From Acidimicrobiia bacterium (GTDB lineage: Bacteria > Actinomycetota > Acidimicrobiia > Acidimicrobiales > Poriferisodalaceae), in contig JAJDVQ010000023.1 in assembly GCA_022826045.1 (NCBI GenBank), positions 86,838 through 150,837 on the forward strand: a stretch of 64,000 nucleotides of DNA, in the 5' to 3' direction. The notes beneath the pieces were generated by a model, which did no database searches, was not told the origin of the DNA, and saw nothing but the letters and a program-made list of their open reading frames with translations. Positions 33,531-42,529 of this stretch are shown one piece after another (the first letter of the stretch is position 1; each line of letters begins with the position of its first letter). A program made the translations under genes and the position numbers.

Positions 33531-33949
33531 GTGCGGTGTACCGGCGCGGCGTGCTCGACACGAACACGGTCATCGGATTGCCGCGGATCGTCGATGCCGA
33601 TGCGCTGCCTGCGGAACCGGCCATCACCGCCATCACGCTGGCCGAGCTCGCCGTCGGGCCGCTCGCAACCGCTGACGAGACCGAGCGCAGCCGCCGTCAG
33701 GCTCATCTGCAGCAAGCCGAGGCCGATTTTGATCCGCTGCCGTTCGACGACGCTGCGGCCCGGGCCTTTGGCCGGGTCGCTGCAGATCTGCGTGCAGCGG
33801 GCCGCAAGCCCGCGGCGCGTGCCTACGACGCGTTGATCGCAGCCACGGCCATCGCCAACGGTTTGCCCTTGTACACCGCCAATCCCAGCGACTTCGAGGG
33901 CATCACCGAACTCGAAGTCGTAGCTGTGCCCATCGGCAGCCCTACCTGA
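33527..33949 (+). CDS. VapC-type PIN-domain ribonuclease toxin
   Basis: 140 residues, starting at a GTG that overlaps the antitoxin stop. PIN-domain acids are in place: GVLDTNTVIGL (Asp in VLDTN), ITLAELAVGPL (Glu), ARAYDALIAATAIANGLPLYT (Asp) and NPSDFEG near the end. PIN toxins cut RNA, often tRNA or rRNA, when the antitoxin is lost. The pair looks intact. It converges with the PIN-like gene at 33968. Confidence 0.92.
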   Translation: MSAVYRRGVLDTNTVIGLPRIVDADALPAEPAITAITLAELAVGPLATADETERSRRQAHLQQAEADFDPLPFDDAAARAFGRVAADLRAAGRKPAARAYDALIAATAIANGLPLYTANPSDFEGITELEVVAVPIGSPT

Positions 33950-33967
33950 GAACCGCAGTGGCTCTGC

Positions 33968-34534
33968 TCAGAAGTCAGGCTCGAAGTAGTCGACACGAAT
34001 CTGACCGTCGTGCACAGGCCGAAGCCAGCGATCCGCCGCTGCCATGTCGTCTGCGATGTCGACTGCATCCTGGGCCGTGATGATGTCCTGCTCGACGGCG
34101 CTGCGGAGGATCTCGACTGTGTCGATCACCCTTGAGTGCCCGAGTTCCGGGCGGCGGGTCGCGAACTGGTAGGCCGCGTTGTCATCGGTCGCGAGCATCC
34201 CGTCGTGTTTCTCGGCCAGCACGATGCTCTGTGCTTCGCCTCGGTGGCCTTGGGGCGGTCGCCGGCCGTCGGAGAGAGCGATGCGCAGATTGTTGACGAG
34301 TCGTCGCTCGTCGCGAGTGAGTTCCGGAGGATCGCCGAGCCACGATTCAGCCAGGATCTGCGTGCAATGCGCCTCGCCCTCATCAGCCGCGGCACCGATC
34401 TCATCAAGAACCGCCGGCGCCACTCTGGGCTCGGGCAGCGACCCATGGACGCCCTCGAGAACGTCGAGACAGTCCGCTGCCGAGAAATGACGCAAGGTGA
34501 CGGCGTCGTGCAGTACCGGTCTGTCGTCCACCAC
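33968..34534 (-). CDS. PIN-like protein paired with Xre-ImmA/IrrE gene
   Basis: 188 residues. The order of motifs is PIN-like: an N-terminal LHDAVTLRHFSAADCLDVL in place of the usual D-x3-L-x2-F start, VAPAVLDEIGAA, then GEAQSIVLAEKHDGMLATDD, where Glu and Asp residues sit as in PIN active sites, and SRVIDTVEILR. It lies 21 bases after the Xre-ImmA gene on the same strand and is clearly co-transcribed. Predicted toxin or RNase of a two-gene system. I am less sure of this PIN call than of the others because the first aspartate region is atypical. Confidence 0.7.
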   Translation of the reverse strand: MVDDRPVLHDAVTLRHFSAADCLDVLEGVHGSLPEPRVAPAVLDEIGAAADEGEAHCTQILAESWLGDPPELTRDERRLVNNLRIALSDGRRPPQGHRGEAQSIVLAEKHDGMLATDDNAAYQFATRRPELGHSRVIDTVEILRSAVEQDIITAQDAVDIADDMAAADRWLRPVHDGQIRVDYFEPDF

Positions 34535-34555
34535 GCCGCCTCGGTTGTGTCGCCG

Positions 34556-35767
34556 CTATACAGCTACGGGGTCGGCGTCGTAGGCCTGCCTCACGATGTC
34601 GGGCGAGTCCTTGGGCGTCGAGTAGTCCTCGGTGATGGCGTCGGCCGTCTCCCACGCCTTGCTCAGTTTCTCGACGAGCTCGTCGGTCTCCACATCGAGC
34701 AGTCCTGCCAGCGGCGCTGCGCTGATGGTGCCGTCCCAGATTCCGCGGATGCAGCGGGTGGTGAGGTGATGCGGCGGCTTTCGAGGCGGCCGCTCGCGGG
34801 CCGCCAGCAGCATTGCCGATTCCTCGGTGTCACAGAGCGCCCGGAGCAGGCCGTGGAGCCCGGCGTTCTTGAGCGCATCACGCCCGGCGGCGTTGATGAC
34901 CTGCAAGTTGTGCAGCCTGTAGATCAGCGACTCGAAGCTCACCCCGAAGTAGCGGATCATCATTGCCAAGCACCTCGCGTCGCGCCCGTGTTCTTCGATC
35001 AACGAGTTGATTCCCTGCTGAGGCATCAGCAACGCTGCGGCGAAGGCATTCGCCAACCGCTCCTCGTCGTTGTTGCCCCTCAGGTCTTCGTCGATCTTGA
35101 TCTCAGAACCATCCACAGCGAGCACATGGCCGAGCTCATGGGCCAACGTGAACATCGCTCGAGGTCGAATCACGTCTGCGTTGATGAGGATGAAGGGAAA
35201 CTCGGGATCTGTCAGGGACATTCCCAGCGGCCCGTCTTCGCCCAACGACTCAACCATGACATCTACGCCGAACTGGTACTCAATCGCCGTTGTGAGGGAG
35301 GCAAATCGGTCCGCTTCTGGCGGACCGCTTGTCAGATCACCGAGGCGCTGGCCGGCCCATTCGGCCAACTGATTCGCCCGATCCAACCACCGCCCGTCGT
35401 CGCCCGCCGGCACGCTCGCAACTGCCGGCTGAGCCTCGTGGCCGCCGTCGCGAAGCACGTGATGAATCTCCGCGAGCGCGATCAGCCTCCGGTGCGCCTC
35501 TCGTGCGGACACCGTCGCGTCCCCAACGCGAGGGGCAACAGCGAGTCGGCCGAGCAACGAGTCCGGCTCCAGGATCGCCAGCTCTGAGACGCCGACAAGA
35601 TCCGCGAATGTCGTGAGTTCTGCGTCACCGATATCGAGAGCGCCGCGCTCGACGGCAGTCAACTCCTCGGCCGTCAAACCGAGCGCGCCAGCCACATCGT
35701 CGAGCGGTGCCCCGGCTTCAACCCGCAGCTGCTGCACCCGACGGCCGATGTCGGCCGCTTCCCCCAT
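34556..35767 (-). CDS. Xre-family regulator fused to ImmA/IrrE metallopeptidase
   Basis: 403 residues. An N-terminal helix-turn-helix (RRVQQLRVEAGAPLDDVAGALG, then LTAEELTAVERG, about 9-45) is joined to a C-terminal ImmA/IrrE-type peptidase with HELGH at 210-214 and the downstream NDEERLANAFAAALLMP. GAGGG just before the ATG at 35767 fixes the start. In phage and conjugative elements ImmA cleaves repressors; here regulator and protease are one chain and the downstream gene is PIN-like, so it may act as a protease-controlled antitoxin/repressor. Upstream bases 35768-36027 hold no gene I can support. Confidence 0.88.
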   Translation of the reverse strand: MGEAADIGRRVQQLRVEAGAPLDDVAGALGLTAEELTAVERGALDIGDAELTTFADLVGVSELAILEPDSLLGRLAVAPRVGDATVSAREAHRRLIALAEIHHVLRDGGHEAQPAVASVPAGDDGRWLDRANQLAEWAGQRLGDLTSGPPEADRFASLTTAIEYQFGVDVMVESLGEDGPLGMSLTDPEFPFILINADVIRPRAMFTLAHELGHVLAVDGSEIKIDEDLRGNNDEERLANAFAAALLMPQQGINSLIEEHGRDARCLAMMIRYFGVSFESLIYRLHNLQVINAAGRDALKNAGLHGLLRALCDTEESAMLLAARERPPRKPPHHLTTRCIRGIWDGTISAAPLAGLLDVETDELVEKLSKAWETADAITEDYSTPKDSPDIVRQAYDADPVAV

Positions 35768-36027
35768 CACCCTCAAGTATCGGATGCTTGGGCCTGCCCT
35801 GCAAGCACCGCGGCGCGAACGAGGGGTGCCGTCGGGCGTTGAGACGTACCGCAGCGATGCAGGCGAAGAGGCGCCTTGGAGTCGTGTGCGCAAGCGAGAG
35901 CCGGTGCGAGGAGCCTGATGGCGGGTGACTCTACGAGAATCATGCGACCCCGACGCACACTGCGCATCACCGTGCCGACGCTGGCGCTGCTGTACGCATC
36001 GGACAGGGCGCGGGTGCTTGCTGCCAC

Positions 36028-36228
36028 TCAGGCGTTGCCGATCAGTCGGCGCAACGCGTCGAGGTTGTCATCCTCGCCTTCATTGCCGAGATACAGCTTG
36101 CAGCACTCGGTGCCCTGATTCTTGATTTCGACGATCAGCGTGTCCGAGTCCCGGTCGATGTTGAACACAGCGCAGCAGCCGTCGCCTGTCTCCAAGACGA
36201 AACCGTCGGGGAAGCCAGAACGGTGCAT
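36028..36228 (-). CDS. Small hypothetical protein
   Basis: 66 residues from an ATG at 36228. It contains GDGCCAVFNIDRDSDTLIVEI, alternating hydrophobic residues that suggest a small beta-sheet fold, two Cys pairs (CC in GDGCC and TECCKL), and a helical tail (NLDALRRLIGNA). No family recognised. It lies 35 bases downstream of the PIN toxin at 36264 on the same strand, so it may be its third operon gene. Confidence 0.5.
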   Translation of the reverse strand: MHRSGFPDGFVLETGDGCCAVFNIDRDSDTLIVEIKNQGTECCKLYLGNEGEDDNLDALRRLIGNA

Positions 36229-36263
36229 GAGCCGACCGTAGCGGGGTTCAGCGCGACGCCGGT

Positions 36264-36692
36264 TCAGGGTTCGGGCGTGAGCAGCGAGATTGTGCGCTGG
36301 CCTGATGCCCGGTAGATGCGGAAATCGGAATCGAGGGTCAGGAGTTGCGCATCGGAGAAGCGCTCTGCCAGCCGCACCAGACATGCGTCTGCGAACGACA
36401 TCGGAACGTTGCTGTACTGCTCCATGAGGCGGCGCAGGTGCGCCATGTCACGCTCGGACTCCGTGACAGCAACAGTGCTCACCATGCCGCGCTCTGCGAG
36501 GCGCAGCGGCAAGGCCTCGTTCGCGCCCGCACGCCGCAGCAGGAAGGCAGCCTCGGAGAGGACGGCCTCGCAGGTCAACAGAGGCGGTTCGAGGCGCTCC
36601 AGTTGCGCTGCCGCCCAGTCGTGGTGAGGCTCGGAACGATCTAGCGCGGCGACGAGAGGGCCGGTGTCAATGAGCGAGACTGCGACGGCCAC
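36264..36692 (-). CDS. VapC-type PIN-domain toxin
   Basis: 142 residues with the PIN acids: SLIDTGPLVAALDRSE (Asp), TCEAVLSEAAFLL (Glu), MSFADACLVRLAE (Asp) and LLTLDSDFRIYR (Asp). It overlaps the 3' end of the RHH antitoxin gene by 26 bases and is expressed from the same strand. Predicted RNase toxin. This is the third PIN gene within 3.2 kb, and unlike the pair at 33294 it is coupled to a ribbon-helix-helix antitoxin. Confidence 0.9.
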   Translation of the reverse strand: MAVAVSLIDTGPLVAALDRSEPHHDWAAAQLERLEPPLLTCEAVLSEAAFLLRRAGANEALPLRLAERGMVSTVAVTESERDMAHLRRLMEQYSNVPMSFADACLVRLAERFSDAQLLTLDSDFRIYRASGQRTISLLTPEP

Positions 36693-36948
36693 GTTCGAAG
36701 TCCTCGACTATGGCGGCCTCGAGGTGGGCCGGATCGGCGGCCAAGTCGTCGATGCCGGAGTCCACGCAGCCGATGAGATCACGCATGAGGTCGGCGCAGT
36801 TCACGCTTGGCTGCTCGACTTCTGGGTCGCCGAGGCCGTCTTCGATGAGTCGCCGGACCAGATCCGATCTCGTGGTGTGGCGCCGACGGGCTTCCGCGCG
36901 CAACCGGGCTTCGAGCTCGGCCGAGACCCTGACAGTCAGCATGCTCAT
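36667..36948 (-). CDS. Ribbon-helix-helix (CopG-like) antitoxin
   Basis: 93 residues from the ATG at 36948. The N-terminus LTVRVSAELEARLRAEA followed by HTTRSDLVRRLIEDGL is a ribbon-helix-helix DNA-binding module; the remainder, acidic and helical (DSGIDDLAADPAHLEAAIVEDF), would bind the toxin at 36264. A near relative of its first 20 residues survives as a relic at 42376-42480. Expected to dimerise and repress its own promoter. Confidence 0.85.
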   Translation of the reverse strand: MSMLTVRVSAELEARLRAEARRRHTTRSDLVRRLIEDGLGDPEVEQPSVNCADLMRDLIGCVDSGIDDLAADPAHLEAAIVEDFERGRRSLAH

Positions 36949-37082
36949 GGCACAAGAACGTATCACGGAGTTGTCATACGCAGGCTCGGCGGCTTCCCGC
37001 GCCCTGCACATGCGCAGGCGGGTTGCGGTACAGCCAGATGACTCCATTGGCGATGCTGCCTATGCACTGAACTCGATGGTCC

Positions 37083-38360
37083 TCAGAGGTTGGCCTGCTC
37101 GGTGCGCGCAGCGTGAATCGTCAGCATCAGCTCGGCGTCGTCGAGGACCCGGTACTCGGGTTCCCGTCCTGCGAGCGCGGCGCTGTTGTCGAGGATGATC
37201 GGCACGCCCTCGCCGCGCTTCTCCATGAAGTGGGTTCGGCCCTCGGTGAGCCACGGCTCGTCGGGCGCAGGGCATCGCGTCAGCAAGCTGCAGACTGTCT
37301 CATTGCGTGCTGTTTGGCGGTAGCGCAGGGATTCGACGGTCAACGAGTTGGCCAGGGCGCCGGGCGAGAACAGCTCCAACCGGTCCGAGAACAGGCGCAG
37401 GCGAATCTTCGCCCCGTGTATCGCGTAGTCCCGGTGCGCGACGGCGTTCACCAGTGCTTCGAATACGGCCGCCATGTCGAATTGCGGCTCGTCGACGCGC
37501 CCGACGGTTTTGGATGCTCCCCGACGCATGTTCTTGAGGACGAACCGGCTGGCCTCGATGATCTGCTGATCCAAGGGCCCCGTGATGTCAGCCGCGTCCA
37601 ACTGGTAACTCGCGGCGACAGCATCAGCAGCGACTGAACTGCCCCGGTATGCCACGGCTTGCACATACGCATTCGGCAGCCAGCGTTCGGGCGACTCGCT
37701 GCCCATCAGCACTCCGGCGACTGTCGGCCTGGCCTTGCCATCATCGGCTCGCATTGCCATCCCGAGCTTGACCAGGAACGTTTCCTGCTCGTAGTCCGAA
37801 CGTTGTGTTCGGAATCTCGTCCACAGGCCCTGGGAGAGGTCATCGAGGTGTGCGCTGGCCACGGGCTGCTCGTCGAATCGGATCAGGCGTGTCTGGCTGC
37901 GCTGTTGGAAGAGGCGAGCGAGGAACTCCGGCGTCATGACCCGCTTCGAGTCGCCGACGCGATGCCAGTAGCCGCCCGGGCTGCGATGAACGAACAGACT
38001 GCGAGGAACCTCGACCTTCACGATGCTCACCGTGCGCCCGCTGCCCGAAGGCACCGAGAGCCTGTCGAGCACGAGCTGCTCGATCGGCGGGGTGATCGAA
38101 TCGTTGCAGATCTCCTTGACGTAGTCGACAACGGCATCGAGCCTGTCGTGAGGAATGCCAACGATGTCGCGCGACTTGTCCTCCACGCCCAGCACGATCA
38201 CCCCGCCTTGACTGTTCGCGAACGCCGCCAGCTCGTCCGCCAAGTCGTCGCGAGACGGTCCGGTCACCTTGCGCTCCGAGAAGCGTGCCTCCTTGAGTTC
38301 GAGAAAGCTCGTCTCTCCCAGCCGGATGGCTTCGAGCAATTCGTGACTGCTGTCAAGCAT
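37083..38360 (-). CDS. AlbA_2 (Schlafen-type) ATP-binding regulator-like protein
   Basis: 425 residues. The N-terminal domain is AlbA_2/Schlafen-like: ETSFLELKEARFSERK, DDLADELAAFANSQGGVIVLGVED and GYWHRVGDSKRVMT. The C-terminal part resembles the HATPase_c_4 region (FEALVNAVAHRDYAIHGAKIRL, DRLELFSPGALANSLTVE, MEKRGEGVPI). It ends the operon with the PHP-ATPase gene, starting four bases after that gene's stop. Family members act as nucleic-acid-linked regulators or nucleases; the pairing and the island suggest defence, but that is inferred. The start at 38360 places the Schlafen motif near residue 15 as usual. Confidence 0.82.
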   Translation of the reverse strand: MLDSSHELLEAIRLGETSFLELKEARFSERKVTGPSRDDLADELAAFANSQGGVIVLGVEDKSRDIVGIPHDRLDAVVDYVKEICNDSITPPIEQLVLDRLSVPSGSGRTVSIVKVEVPRSLFVHRSPGGYWHRVGDSKRVMTPEFLARLFQQRSQTRLIRFDEQPVASAHLDDLSQGLWTRFRTQRSDYEQETFLVKLGMAMRADDGKARPTVAGVLMGSESPERWLPNAYVQAVAYRGSSVAADAVAASYQLDAADITGPLDQQIIEASRFVLKNMRRGASKTVGRVDEPQFDMAAVFEALVNAVAHRDYAIHGAKIRLRLFSDRLELFSPGALANSLTVESLRYRQTARNETVCSLLTRCPAPDEPWLTEGRTHFMEKRGEGVPIILDNSAALAGREPEYRVLDDAELMLTIHAARTEQANL

Positions 38361-38364
38361 TGGC

Positions 38365-41178
38365 TCAGCCGGCTTCAAGCCGCCGGTAGCGCCGTTCGAG
38401 TGCCACGCGGCCCCCTTCCATGACCTCGCAAACCTGATCTCGGACGGCGGGGTTCTGCAGTGAGCCCTCATTCAAGACGATGCATTGGCCGCGTGTGAAG
38501 TCCAGCACGTTCACCATCTCGGCATCTCCATTGACGACGATGTTCGGGTTGTGTGTCACTGCGATGACTTGCCTGCGCAGCTTGTTCTCGCGAATCTGCT
38601 GGACGACGAGGTCATAGATGAGCTGGTTGTCCAAGTCGTCTTCGGGCTGATCCAGAACCAGCGGTTCGTCGCCGTGTGCGAGCAGGAATGCCAGCATCGC
38701 CGCGGCCCGCTGCCCTGCTGATCCTTGATCGATGGACCTGAATTCCTCGCGGCTGCCGGGCATCCGATGCTTGACGTGCAGGCTGTCGGGCGGAAACCAT
38801 GTCAATAGACGGTCCAAAAACTCCGGTGCTTTGTCATGCTTGTTCTTGAGGTGCCGGTCGAAGCGTGTACCGAAGACCGCCCTTGCTCCGGTGCAAGCAT
38901 CCGTGAACTGCGCGCGAAGTTCGGCGAGTCGTCGCTCGACTTCGTTGCTGCGCATGTCCGATTCCTCGGGTAGCCCTGTGAGCAGTCGATTGACGATTGC
39001 ATCGGCTGACGCGGCTTCGTTGCTGCCTCCGATCTCGCGCTCAAATGTGGTCCCATCGAGCCCGAGCGCTTCTCGCAGCGAGTGCTCCGCTGCACCCAGG
39101 TTGTCGCCATAGGGAACCAGATGGATGCGGACATACCAGTTCTCGGCCAGCGTGTCGGCGAGGAACTGAACACGGCTATTGCTCAAGGCTCGGCGCGCTT
39201 GCCTGAGCCGTTCCATCTCGTTCGCTTCCTGATCCGCCAAATCCTTGCGGCCAGTGTTCGCGGACTCAAGTTCCTCCAATGCATCGGCGAGCAGCTGGCG
39301 TTCTTGCACGAGGCGCGTGTGTTCTGCCGCGTAGCGGTTGGCGTCTCCGTCCCGCGCATCAGCGATGGCGTCGTACTCGGCAAGTACGGCATCGAGTTGG
39401 CGCTGCCATGTGCCCGTGGCAAGCTGCGATCGTTGCTCGCTGACGACGTTGCGCAAGTGCTCGGCCGCTTGGCGCAATCGGCTTGCGGTGTCTCCGATTG
39501 CGCTGCGGCCCGCGTTGATCGCAGCCAGCGCATCGCCATCGGCCTCGTGCGCTGGGTCGAAGATGTCAGCGCGAATGTCCTCGACGACCAGCGTGGCTGC
39601 CAGTTCATCAACCCGCTGAGCCGCAGTCCGCGCAGCCTCGAAGTGGCGATCAATTTCTCGTAGCTGTCTCTGGCTGCGCTGATACGCCTGGATGGTCATG
39701 GCATGACCCGAATCCTCGAATTCGGCGAGCTTCCGCTCGACATCCCCGAGCTCGACAGTGACCTGCGGATGCTGTGCGAGCTTGGCGTCGAGGGCACGGA
39801 GGCTGCCACGAGTTGCCATTACAGCGCTTCGGGCTTCGTCCAGTGCCTGCTCGCTCTGGATCGATTTGGCTCCTTCGTCAATCAGTTTCAGCAGGGCGGA
39901 CTGATTGTCGCCTGCCAGTTCGGCGATCTGCCCCTGGCTGAACAACCGGATCGGAAACCGCTGCTCGTCGACGTGTTGGGCCGCAGAGGCAACCCAGCCG
40001 CCGTCAGGGGACTGGTCTTCGACGATCGTGTCAGAGTCCCCAGGCTCGGCGGGCCAGTGGACTCGGTGCATGACGCCGTGGCGTGACAGCGTCCAACTGA
40101 TGTGAGTATCGGCGGTAAGGCCGCCGCTGTCGTCGCGCCCGGTCGGCTGGCGGTTGAAGCGCTCAAAGGTTGTGCGTGTACTGCTGTGCTGATCAAGCTT
40201 GTCGAGTTCCGACTCGCGCCGCGCCGCCAGACGCAGGCAATGCAGCACCGTCGACTTGCCGGTTCCCCGGCCGCCGATGAGAACGTTCAGCCACGGGCTG
40301 AAGCCCAACGTTTCGGGCTCTCGGCGACCCATGAGCTGTGCTTGATGGATGGCAATAGAGCAGATGCGCTGATCGGGGGGAGGCGGCGGTGAAAGGGGTT
40401 CGGGGTCATCGCTGCGCCGTATCGAGAATCTCGCTCCATCGAGCAGGGCCAGGCGAAGTCCGTCCAAGTTCGGCTTCTCCATCTTGACCCACGTGTAGTG
40501 CGAACCTGGATGTCCGGCTTCGCCGGTTCCGGTGAGCCGGTGGGAGTCCGAACCCAGCACCTCTGCCCATCCGAGTTTGCGTTGTTCATACTGCTCGGGC
40601 TTCGGAGCCGAGCGGTCGGCCACTTCGATCGCGAATACGTGATCGCTTGCCAGCACGGCTTCCAAGGCGTTCCCGTTCATTTTCCACAGGCCTCGTGCCC
40701 GGTCAACATGAGCTGGAATCGCAATGGCTTGCCGGTCGGCGATCAATCTCAGCACTTCGATGACCGACTTCGACGAGATGTGGTTGTGTTCGTCGTCGCT
40801 CTCTTGCAACTCCGTCAGACCGACCAGGCGGTCTACGTCGCTTGTGCCTTTGTCCGGATCAAGGATCGCGAGAACGTGAGTCCCGTCGCTCGCCGTTATC
40901 TCGACTCCCGGGAACAGATGCAGCGGCCGAAACTCGGGATGCTCCTGTCGCTCGATCTCGACGAGAGCGGATTTGAGCCGGTCTGTCCAGGCACCTGAGT
41001 TGTGATCCGTGACTGCCACACAATCGACGCCCGCACGCATGTAGCCGAGAAGCCAATCTTCCGGCGTGACCGAGTCACGATCGCGGTAGTCGTACGAAGC
41101 CGGCGTATGTGAGTGGAAGTCGAACTTCCACCATCGCGAGCCGGGATAACCCCAAGAATCGGCGTCGGCGGCGACCAT
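38365..41178 (-). CDS. PHP-domain/SMC-like ATPase (TrlF type)
   Basis: 937 residues. The PHP metallo-phosphoesterase part shows FDFHSHTPAS (His22, His24), VAVTDHN (Asp58, His59), PGVEIT (Glu93), IPAHVDR (His157) and GSDSHR (Asp211, His213), a complete-looking metal site. The ATPase follows: IGGRGTGKST (301-310, Walker A), a long central coiled coil (about 450-760) and LVLDQPEDDLDN with ABC-type signature region late. This matches the TrlF family of PHP-AAA proteins. It is four bases upstream of the AlbA_2 gene, so a two-gene system. The start at 41178 is chosen because earlier in-frame codons read like noncoding sequence; its ribosome site is weak. Confidence 0.85.
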   Translation of the reverse strand: MVAADADSWGYPGSRWWKFDFHSHTPASYDYRDRDSVTPEDWLLGYMRAGVDCVAVTDHNSGAWTDRLKSALVEIERQEHPEFRPLHLFPGVEITASDGTHVLAILDPDKGTSDVDRLVGLTELQESDDEHNHISSKSVIEVLRLIADRQAIAIPAHVDRARGLWKMNGNALEAVLASDHVFAIEVADRSAPKPEQYEQRKLGWAEVLGSDSHRLTGTGEAGHPGSHYTWVKMEKPNLDGLRLALLDGARFSIRRSDDPEPLSPPPPPDQRICSIAIHQAQLMGRREPETLGFSPWLNVLIGGRGTGKSTVLHCLRLAARRESELDKLDQHSSTRTTFERFNRQPTGRDDSGGLTADTHISWTLSRHGVMHRVHWPAEPGDSDTIVEDQSPDGGWVASAAQHVDEQRFPIRLFSQGQIAELAGDNQSALLKLIDEGAKSIQSEQALDEARSAVMATRGSLRALDAKLAQHPQVTVELGDVERKLAEFEDSGHAMTIQAYQRSQRQLREIDRHFEAARTAAQRVDELAATLVVEDIRADIFDPAHEADGDALAAINAGRSAIGDTASRLRQAAEHLRNVVSEQRSQLATGTWQRQLDAVLAEYDAIADARDGDANRYAAEHTRLVQERQLLADALEELESANTGRKDLADQEANEMERLRQARRALSNSRVQFLADTLAENWYVRIHLVPYGDNLGAAEHSLREALGLDGTTFEREIGGSNEAASADAIVNRLLTGLPEESDMRSNEVERRLAELRAQFTDACTGARAVFGTRFDRHLKNKHDKAPEFLDRLLTWFPPDSLHVKHRMPGSREEFRSIDQGSAGQRAAAMLAFLLAHGDEPLVLDQPEDDLDNQLIYDLVVQQIRENKLRRQVIAVTHNPNIVVNGDAEMVNVLDFTRGQCIVLNEGSLQNPAVRDQVCEVMEGGRVALERRYRRLEAG

Positions 41179-41266
41179 GCGCCCACGGTACCCAGTGAGT
41201 TCGGCGCGACCGTTCAACATTGGGTGCCGCGGCACCGCGACGGCTGGCGTATGGCGACATGCCGCT

Positions 41267-41449
41267 GACGGGTAGCTGACGTACTGTCGGTAGGGATGGC
41301 GCAGCAGATGGAGCGCCGCCCGCCGAGCGCAATGTGTGCTTCGGTCGCTGGCCGTCGCTTTGCTCGCGGCGGCGATGATCTCATGCGGCGGGGCTGCGCC
41401 CACCGGCGAGAGCGGTCAGTCGGTCTCGGTGCAGGCCGGGACGGCGACG
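41267..41449. repeat. Direct repeat copy 1 (5' end of a lipoprotein gene)
   Basis: This stretch is highly similar to 42530-42708 in the same orientation. The similarity starts about 30 bases before the ATG and covers the signal-peptide region. The two copies are 1.26 kb apart and bracket a DUF5678 gene and several decayed fragments. Confidence 0.85.
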
Positions 41450-41488
41450 ATCGTCCCCGCGATTGCCCAAACCAGCAGACGTGCGTAG
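41296..41488 (+). pseudogene. Truncated copy of the lipoprotein at 42559
   Basis: ATGGCGCAGCAG begins like the full copy (ATGGCGCAGCGG). An indel before the signal peptide shifts the frame; the LRSLAVALLAAAMISCGGAA lipoprotein signal then continues in another frame until a TAG at 41486-41488. Nothing matching the mature protein follows. A relic. Confidence 0.75.
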
Positions 41489-41688
41489 CTGTGCTGTTGC
41501 TCTGCTGCGTTTATCGTCAGTCATCCTTGTCGATGCCAGCCTGGACCCGTACTCGCGTTACAGCCGACGGAGGCGGGGGTTGGGCGCTCGGTAGGCTCGG
41601 GTTGTGGGACAGGCACCGCAAGCTGGCGTCGTGCATGGGTCCGGTGCCGCGGGCTGGCTCACGGCCTGCTCCCTAGGGGTGAGAGCAC

Positions 41689-42009
41689 ATGAGCGCCGCC
41701 GTTTCTGAGGATCGGATTCGAGAGCTGGTGGCGGCTGTCGGCGGCCGGGAGGCCATCCTCGACGGTGAGCGCCAGTTCAAGGCCGACCGCAGGTATGTGG
41801 ACGACAACCGAGAGTTCTTCAAGCAGCACTATCCCGACCAGTGGGTCGGCGTCGTGCATCAACAAGTCGTAGCGCACGGAGATTCGGCAGAAGGCGTCAT
41901 CGCTGCGCTCCTTGAGGCCGATGAGGACATTGGCCGTGCTGTCGTTCACCATGCTTGCGTCGACGACTCCATCTGGCTTCTTGCCGCAGGGGGCCGATGC
42001 GCCGCGTAA
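41689..42009 (+). CDS. DUF5678-like small protein
   Basis: 106 residues. RYVDDNREFFKQHYPDQWV followed by VVHQQVVAHGDSAEGVIAAL is the pattern of DUF5678 domains, small alpha/beta proteins of unknown function often placed next to a retropepsin-like gene in actinobacteria. GGGGTGAGA precedes the ATG. Here the overlapping downstream frame (41997) begins such a retropepsin-like protein but is cut short. The last 15 residues differ from the usual family tail. Confidence 0.65.
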   Translation: MSAAVSEDRIRELVAAVGGREAILDGERQFKADRRYVDDNREFFKQHYPDQWVGVVHQQVVAHGDSAEGVIAALLEADEDIGRAVVHHACVDDSIWLLAAGGRCAA

Positions 42010-42176
42010 GGGGCGATTTCGGCAAGTCAGATCAGCGCCCGTACGTTGTAGCGCGCGTCTTGCTGCCCCGATTAGGTGTCTTCGCTGACATGGACCTGCT
42101 GGTCGACACCGGTGCGGACCGCCCGCAAGCGTGCTTGTGCGGCCATGACGGGCCTCTTCGGGGGACGCCTCGATGA
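41997..42176 (+). pseudogene. Retropepsin-like aspartyl protease fragment
   Basis: The frame from the ATG at 41997 reads RPYVVARVLLPRLGVFADMD then LLVDTGADR, the DTG active-site loop of retropepsin-like proteases, and breaks off into unrelated sequence within 20 residues. A working enzyme needs about 100 residues or more after a dimeric DTG. It overlaps the end of the DUF5678 gene, the usual neighbour arrangement. I read it as a 3'-truncated relic. Confidence 0.55.
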
Positions 42177-42375
42177 ACTCTTGGAGCGCAACAATTCAGG
42201 CCTGATCGAGCAGCTTCAACGGTCTCGGGCCGTCGGGATCAGACCAGATCTCACCGTGCCTGAGGGCACGCGCGAATTCGGGCGTCAAGTGGCTCGCGAC
42301 GTCTTCGAGGAGTAGGTGAAGCCGGGCGAACCTGTGGTCCAGCGAACGCAGGGCGACTGAACGAAACCGCGTCAA

Positions 42376-42480
42376 TCAGAGAGCCTGCCGAGGCAGCGTT
42401 CGTGGTCCGCGACGTTGGCGGGCTTCTGCCCTCAGTCGGGTCTTGAGCCCGTGCGAGACCTTGACGGCCAGGATTGCCCA
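42376..42480 (-). pseudogene. Ribbon-helix-helix antitoxin relic
   Basis: On the minus strand the codons read ILAVKVSHGLKTRLRAEARQ and then stop after 32 residues, with no start codon in place. This parallels LTVRVSAELEARLRAEARRR of the intact antitoxin at 36667-36948. The downstream 42180-42375 has competing open frames on both strands, neither of which I can support as a gene. Confidence 0.5.
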
Positions 42481-42529
42481 TGGCGTGGGAGCGTGATGCC
42501 GCACTTTGGCAAGGTGCCGCGTTCTTCGG

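Noticed and set aside
42145..42315. 56-residue plus-strand frame (MTGLFGGRLDELLER start) and a competing minus-strand frame over the same bases
   Set aside because: Both frames have ordinary codon use and no known family, and they lie among relics. I could not decide that either is a gene.
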